This document shows positions 6,868 through 11,064 of a DNA stretch of 11,064 bases, in pieces. Position 1 is the first letter of the stretch, and every line of letters starts with the position of its first letter. This DNA is from Hyphochytrium catenoides (taxonomy: Eukaryota > Sar > Hyphochytriomycetes > Hyphochytriales > Hyphochytriaceae). The notes beneath the pieces are model-generated. The model did not search any database. It was given only the letters and a program-made list of their open reading frames with translations, and had not been told where the DNA came from. A program made the position numbers and the translations under genes. The stretch covers positions 1 to 11,064 of the forward strand of contig FLMG01000978.1 in assembly GCA_900088475.1 (NCBI GenBank), given 5' to 3'.

Positions 6868-8383
6868 TTACTCGACCTCCATCTTCTCTCCATTCACATC
6901 TTCAGCCATCTCGTCATCCGTCTTCGCAGGAGGCTTTGGGCCCTCGGCGTCAGACATAAAGAAGTCCGCATCAACGTCTCCTTGTCCCTTCTTCTCTTCC
7001 TTGCCCGCTTGTCCAGCTTCTGCTTGTTGCTGAGGCTGCTCTTCAGTTTTCTCTTTCTCTCCGGTGGCAGCAGGCTTCTCTTCCTTTGGCTTAGGCTTGG
7101 TAAGAACAGGCCTGCAGGCGTTTTCCAGCTGCGATCTCTTCTCTCTGATCATTGAGGAAGTGAGGACAGGGTTCTCATGCATTTGTCTCGAGCTCTGTTT
7201 GTCCATCTGGTCGTACAGCCAGGTTCTAGCTTGAGAGCACTCTCCTCTGACCTTGTTCCACTCTTCCTCCGTGATGTGAGAGAAGTTGCCGCCCTCTCCT
7301 CCTCCAGCGTTGGCGCGTACAAAGTTCTCACATTCTTCTATGGCTGTCTTGAGCTCATTAGCAGCAACCTGCCTCTCAGATTGCTCTCTATAACGCATCT
7401 CAATCGGGTCTCCGATCTTCTTCAGCTCATCTAGCTTCTCTCTGAAGGTGTGTTTGGCACCAGAGAAGCCCTCGTCCGAGTAGAGCCAGTTTTCCATATC
7501 CTGAAGACGGTCATTGAAGGTCATTCTGTCCTTTTCTAGACAATAATCACGGAGCTTATCAGAGATTTGGTTCCTCATGTCGTAGATGTACGTCTCTAGG
7601 GCGTTGCGCATGTCTGCGGTCTCTTCGATGAGGCGATCCTGCAAAGCCATCTGTGCCTCTTCCTCAATAGCATCAATCATTTCAGCCCGCGTGAGGCCCG
7701 CGGTATAGCTCTCCACCTGCAGCTCAATCTTCTTGAACTTCCGCTTTTTTCCGCCTGCTGCTGCCGCTGCTGCCGCTGGAGCTTTCTCACCCTCTGCTGC
7801 TGGAGCCTTCTCTGTCTCCATCTTCTCTCCTCCTTCTTTCTCCTCTTCTGGCTTCTTTTCTGCCTCAGCAGGCGCAGGTTCCTCTGGCGCTGGCTGCATC
7901 AAGTGAGCAGAAGAGACTGAGAAGATGCCATGAATATCTTCCTTGACATTAACACGGACGCTGGCAGCTTCTTCTGCAGAGTTCTCTCCGACGCCCTTGA
8001 TCTTGAACTTCCCAATGGCCAAGTCAGAGGAAGGAGGAAGCATGGCTGCGGCTTCAGGAGCGTACGATGCAGAGACTTCAAAGTCTTCTTTCCTTCTGAA
8101 GGTAATACGGCGAACCTTAGGGTAGTCGTCCCCTCTCTCAAAGATATTATACTCATTGACTCCTTCCATGCCTTCTTCCTCTCCCTCCTCAGTCTCCATC
8201 GGAGAGGTAGCGGTTGGAGGAGGAGGAGGAGGCAGAGAGGAAGCTACTTGGTCCCAGAAGGCCTTGACAGGGTACTGAAGCCTGTCCACAATGTTGAACT
8301 CCTTAACCTTGAAGAGAGGAGACAAGATTGCGCACTCCAGGGCACAACCACGCGCAACAGACTCATCAGCATTTAGAGTGGTG
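6868..8383 (-). CDS. HSP110: Hsp110 exon 6: end of the ATPase domain, substrate-binding domain and tail
   Basis: Completes Ser373 and encodes residues 374-877. TTLNADESVARGCAL ends the ATPase domain. The beta domain carries an inserted run of six Pro (424-429) and an acidic patch. The acidic/Ala-rich loop ends in GGKKRKFKK (583-591), a basic cluster that could act as a nuclear signal. The alpha domain includes DRLQDMENWLYSDEG. After KPKPK (about 802-806) comes a Glu/Gln/Lys-rich tail with DVDADFFMSDAEG and a final MEVE. Confidence 0.95.
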
Positions 8384-10657
8384 CTTTACACCGAGAGAGA
8401 GAAAGGGAGAGTATTGTTAGGTTTCCGGTCTGGCACAGGACAACCATTGAGAAGGAGGGCTAACGAATGATGGGAATAGATAAACGGATCTCTGGATAGA
8501 GAGATAGACAATGAGGGAAGAAGGAGCAGAAGGGAGAGGGAACTGAGAGAGAAAGACTGCTTACCTGAGCCCAAAGTTCTGCTGGTTAGTGTCCAGCCCA
8601 AGGATTTGCGCCAGCTTGACCTTCACAGCGGGCACACGAGTGCCTCCGCCGACGATCTCCACGTTAGCTAGCTGCTTTGCCTCAATACCAGCCTCCTTTA
8701 GTGCTGAGACGACAGGACCCTACACATTGAGAGAAGTCGTTAGGACTTGGGCACAAATTAAGAAGAAGGAAAGGTCCGGAAGACAAGAGAGACAGGGTTA
8801 AGCATTACCTATCTAGAAAGAGAGAGGGAGAGAGAGAGAGAGCAGGAGAGAGAGCAGCAAAGGATCAGGGCTTCCAACGACGTAGAGAAGAGGAAAGAAG
8901 GTAAGCAGTTGCTTACCTCAAGTCTGTCTACAAGTGGCTTGATAATCTCTTCAAAGTCAGCCAGCTGCACGTTAGTCTCAAAGTCTCTCTCTTCTTTCAG
9001 GCATTCGACAGAGACGTGAGACATCGTGACTCCCAGGGGACTCAGACTCTTCTTTGTCTTCTCAGCTGCGGCCATCAGCTTCAGAGTGGCCTAGAAAGAA
9101 GGAAGGAGAGGGCATTAGACAGACATGTTGGCTCTCTCTCGAACCTCGGGGACGTATAGATGGCGAAGGAAAGAGGAGAGCGAGCCGCCCTAAGCAGCAA
9201 AAGATAGAGGAAGTGTCCTCTCCCTATCGGGATCAGCTGGGAAGGGAACACCGAGCGATACGCGACGATAGGGACGTGAGATGGAGAGTTTCTATAGCTC
9301 AAGCGCTCGTGCTCCACTGCACGGAAGAATAGTAATGGAGCCTCAAAATCTCGAGCAGACAGAGTGAAACAAGAGAGGACACAAGAGCTCTAAGGAGAAA
9401 AGCCGATGACAAGCAGAGCACGCCAGACAGAGCTACCATCAGATAAAATCGAAAGAAGTAAGGCGGACGCCGCTCTCCCGGTCTTACCCTCTTATCACTA
9501 GTGACGTCCAGCTTGGTCTTTGCCTTGAACTGCTCGGCCAACATCTTATATAAAGCATAATCAAAGTCTCGTCCTCCAAGATTCCTATCATACGCCACGC
9601 CCTTCACCTCCAACTTCCCCTGGACGAAGGCGACGACACTGACAGTGTAGCCCGAATGCCCAAGGTCTATGAACATCACATACTGAGGCTCCGTGGCGTG
9701 GAAGAGGTTCCTAGCGCTCTTATAAATGCCGTAAGAGAGCGCCGTCGCCGTGCTTTCATTCATAAGTCTAAGGACGTTGACCCCTGCTATCTCTGCGGCA
9801 GAGAGCATGAAGCGGCGCTGAGTATCGGTCCACCATGTGGGAACAGCCAGGACCGTGTAAGCGGCAGGAAGGCCAGGATTTGCCGCCTCTGCAATCTGTC
9901 TAAGCTTGAACAGCATCATCGCCACCACCTTCTCGCAGGAGAAGACCGTGGGCTTGTCGTTGTACATTACTTCTACGCCTACAAAGCCGCTTGGAAGTTC
10001 AACACATTTGAACGGCAAGCGCTGGATCTCGGCCTGAACCTCTGGCTCTTTGAACCGGCGGCCAATAAGGCGCTTGATCTCCACCGCAGTGTTTTTCCAG
10101 TTTGAGCGAGCCTAGCGAGGAAGTAGGAGCCCAGTCAGCATGAGTAGCTGCCAGTGAACAGGGGCCAGAGAGATGGAGGAAGTAGAGCCAGGAAGACAGA
10201 ACTCATAGGGGAGAAAGATCCAGCGCTAGGAGCAGCCAGATTCGGATATTTCAACAAAAAAGGAAGAAAAAAATATGCCTCTCGTGCTACTGACTCTGAA
10301 GACTTCGAGCATGGAGGTACAAGGGGAGAGAGAGGGAGAGAGAGAGAGAGAAGTAAGAGGAGAATTTTTGCCATGAGACTTACAATGGACGCGGCCGCCT
10401 CGCCCATGAAGCGCTGCTTGCCTTGGAAAGACACCACATTACTGTCAAGGCAAACGGCCGAGAGTGACATAGAAATCCAGGAAAAGAACCATGAGGTCAG
10501 TCCGAAAGCCAAGCTTCTGCCACATAGAAACGAAGAACATTGAGACTTACGGATTCTTCCTGTTCGAGTTCTCATTGAGGATGACATCAATACCGCCACG
10601 CTTGGCCTGTGCGATGACGCACTCGCTGTTCCCGAAGTCAATGCCAATCACTGACAT
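6868..10657 (-). CDS. HSP110: Hsp110-class chaperone (HSPA4/Sse1-like), 6 exons, whole gene
   Basis: This gene encodes a cytosolic or nuclear Hsp70-superfamily protein. The Hsp110 family exchanges nucleotide on Hsp70 and holds unfolded proteins. On the - strand my model joins 10657-10551, 10441-10384, 10111-9488, 9090-8917, 8719-8565 and 8383-6868, giving 877 residues, slightly above the usual 800-860. The nucleotide-binding domain shows IGIDFGNSEC (4-13), NESTATALSYGIYK (173-186), FIDLGHSG (202-209), NLGGRDFDYAL and VEIVGGGTRVPAV (341-353). FGLSTTLNADESVARGCAL spans the last splice join. The beta substrate-binding domain contains SPLFKVKEF and HGIFSVSSA. A long acidic, Ala-rich loop (about 536-584) and a four-helix alpha domain with MENWLYSDEG follow, then an acidic tail ending MEVE. 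'GCALECAILSP' and the long loop separate it from canonical Hsp70, and it lacks the EEVD terminus. No signal peptide or KDEL-like end is present. Confidence 0.95.
8565..8719 (-). CDS. HSP110: Hsp110 exon 5: adenosine motif
   Basis: Residues 322-372 plus two bases of codon 373, with ANVEIVGGGTRVPAVKVKL, the conserved adenosine-binding GGGTRVP. Acceptor GTGTAG, donor GTAAGC, ends in phase 2. Confidence 0.95.
8816..8860. repeat. GA/CT simple repeat in Hsp110 intron 4
   Basis: Almost pure (GA)n with interruptions on the + strand, so CT in the sense of the gene. It is part of the general pyrimidine bias of these introns. Confidence 0.8.
8917..9090 (-). CDS. HSP110: Hsp110 exon 4
   Basis: Residues 264-321. 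ATLKLMAAAEKTKKSLSPLG parallels the Hsp110 helix 'r.rLl.ecEklKk.lS', followed by VECLKEERDFETNVQLADFE and LVDRLE. Acceptor TTCTAG, donor GTAAGC, phase 0. Confidence 0.95.
9091..9487 (-). other. HSP110: Hsp110 intron 3 (397 bases)
   Basis: The largest intron of this gene, of mixed composition. Open frames on both strands show no recognisable family or conserved motif. No structured element was seen. Confidence 0.8.
9488..10111 (-). CDS. HSP110: Hsp110 exon 3: main part of the nucleotide-binding domain
   Basis: Residues 56-263, from ARSNWKNTAVEIKRLIGRRF to KLDVTSDKR. It includes AVPTWWTDTQRR, NESTATALSYGIYK, FIDLGHSG and NLGGRDFDYAL. Acceptor GCTAG, donor GTAAGA, phase 0 at both ends. Confidence 0.95.
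10321..10355. repeat. GA/CT simple repeat in Hsp110 intron 2
   Basis: A (GA)n-type tract on the + strand, reading CT in the sense direction. It lies about 30 bases upstream of the exon 2 donor in + coordinates, inside the intron. Confidence 0.8.
10384..10441 (-). CDS. HSP110: Hsp110 exon 2 (58 bases)
   Basis: Completes Pro36 and encodes NVVSFQGKQRFMGEAAASI (37-55), matching the Hsp110 consensus 'PSvVsF..kqRfiGeaA'. Acceptor TGACAG, strong donor GTAAGT, phase 0 out. Confidence 0.95.
10551..10657 (-). CDS. HSP110: Hsp110 exon 1: first ATP-binding motif
   Basis: Residues 1-35 plus two bases of codon 36: MSVIGIDFGNSECVIAQAKR... ending NRKNP. Hsp70-superfamily proteins start in just this way, which fixes the start. 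The donor GTAAGT is strong and the exon ends in phase 2. Confidence 0.95.
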
Positions 10658-10714
10658 GATTCTGCCTGCAAGCCGCCCAGCGCGTCAGTGTGAGCCGCAA
10701 TGTTTACCAGAAAG

Positions 10715-10723
10715 CTATAATAT
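10715..10723 (-). promoter_or_regulatory. TATA-like element upstream of Hsp110
   Basis: Reads ATATTATAG on the - strand, about 58-66 bases before the ATG. The position allows a core promoter with a short 5' UTR, but many protist promoters lack a TATA box. Confidence 0.25.
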
Positions 10724-10789
10724 GTGGGAGGCCCAGAGACAATACTGTGCAGAGACACTTAGAATAGTGGCGGCAGGGCTAAAGGCCAC

Positions 10790-10807
10790 GAGTGAAGCGG
10801 TTCACTC
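10790..10807 (-). promoter_or_regulatory. Perfect palindrome, 7-base arms, in the Hsp110 upstream region
   Basis: GAGTGAA-GCGG-TTCACTC, about 133 bases before the start codon. It contains inverted GAA and TTC, as a heat shock element does, but with a spacing of four bases rather than the canonical two. Confidence 0.35.
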
Positions 10808-11064
10808 ACTCTAACAATGCGTCAAGGTATGCAGCAGCTGAATCTCAGTTAATGCACGTGGTAGAGAGCGGTGGACGAGATTGTGAGCTCTTATCTGCAA
10901 TCTGAAGACTTGTGAGAGATCTGTGAGAATCTCTGAATTACGCAGATTCGTCTCAATAGTCACTCTTATTTCTGCTCTGTCACGAGTAAGTGGCGCGACT
11001 CTGCCGATGATTATCCCCTCTCCTCTCTCTCTCTTCCGTTCACTCTCTCCCTCTCTCCCTCTCT

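Larger units (their letters stand above)
10658..11064 (-). other. 5' flank of Hsp110 (promoter and 5' UTR region)
   Basis: No coding segment was recognised in these 407 bases. They hold a TATA-like element (10715-10723), an 18-base palindrome (10790-10807), repeated TGTGAG modules (10882-10935) and a CT-rich tract at the window edge (11019-11064). The tract may belong to an intron or flank of the next gene. GCTTGCAG about 10 bases before the ATG could be a 5' UTR acceptor. Confidence 0.5.

Noticed and set aside
7930-8376. 148-codon + strand frame
   Set aside because: Antisense to Hsp110 exon 6; no family resemblance.
9656-10105. 149-codon + strand frame
   Set aside because: It lies antisense within Hsp110 exon 3, whose protein is strongly conserved, so this is a shadow.
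11019-11064. CT-rich tract at the window edge as a possible promoter element
   Set aside because: Indistinguishable from the intron-type CT tracts elsewhere, and the sequence beyond it is not visible.

Overview
The window is nuclear DNA of a eukaryote with many introns. It holds two complete, spliced protein-coding genes that converge tail to tail. The + strand gene (exons from 261 to 6347) encodes a long cytosolic-type histidyl-tRNA synthetase. I assembled it from 15 exons, giving a 956-residue protein. The - strand gene (exons from 10657 down to 6868) encodes an Hsp110-class member of the Hsp70 superfamily (HSPA4/Sse1-like). I assembled it from 6 exons, giving an 877-residue protein. Every exon joins its neighbour in frame at GT-AG borders, and the translated joins run continuously through conserved family motifs.

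The organism is most likely a protist, possibly an alga or alveolate. Reasons: a synthetase with a long N-terminal extension of the kind I remember from plant cytosolic HisRS, about 19 short introns of 70-397 bases, and introns mostly made of CT-rich simple sequence read in the sense direction of each gene. A species cannot be assigned from the sequence alone. The genes look ordinary for one genome; nothing suggests recent transfer, and I found no mobile element, CRISPR array, rRNA or tRNA.

Layout: 1-260 is the 5' flank or 5' UTR of the synthetase gene. Exons 1-8 (261-2752) encode a divergent domain of the histidine/phenylalanine ammonia-lyase fold. Exons 9-10 (2973-3613) encode a charged helical linker. 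Exons 11-15 (3842-6347) encode the class II catalytic core and the anticodon-binding domain. 6348-6867 is the shared 3' intergenic region. On the - strand, 6868-8383 is the large last exon of Hsp110 (substrate-binding domain and acidic tail), and 8565-10657 holds the exons for its nucleotide-binding domain. 10658-11064 is its 5' flank.

Both genes serve general protein production, one by charging tRNA-His and the other as a chaperone and nucleotide-exchange partner of Hsp70. Nothing in the sequence shows that they act together. The point of most interest is the ammonia-lyase-like domain fused to the synthetase: it keeps recognisable parts of the fold but lacks the catalytic loop. Two competing splice sites that would cut the protein short, and a foldback structure in intron 12, are the next most useful leads.
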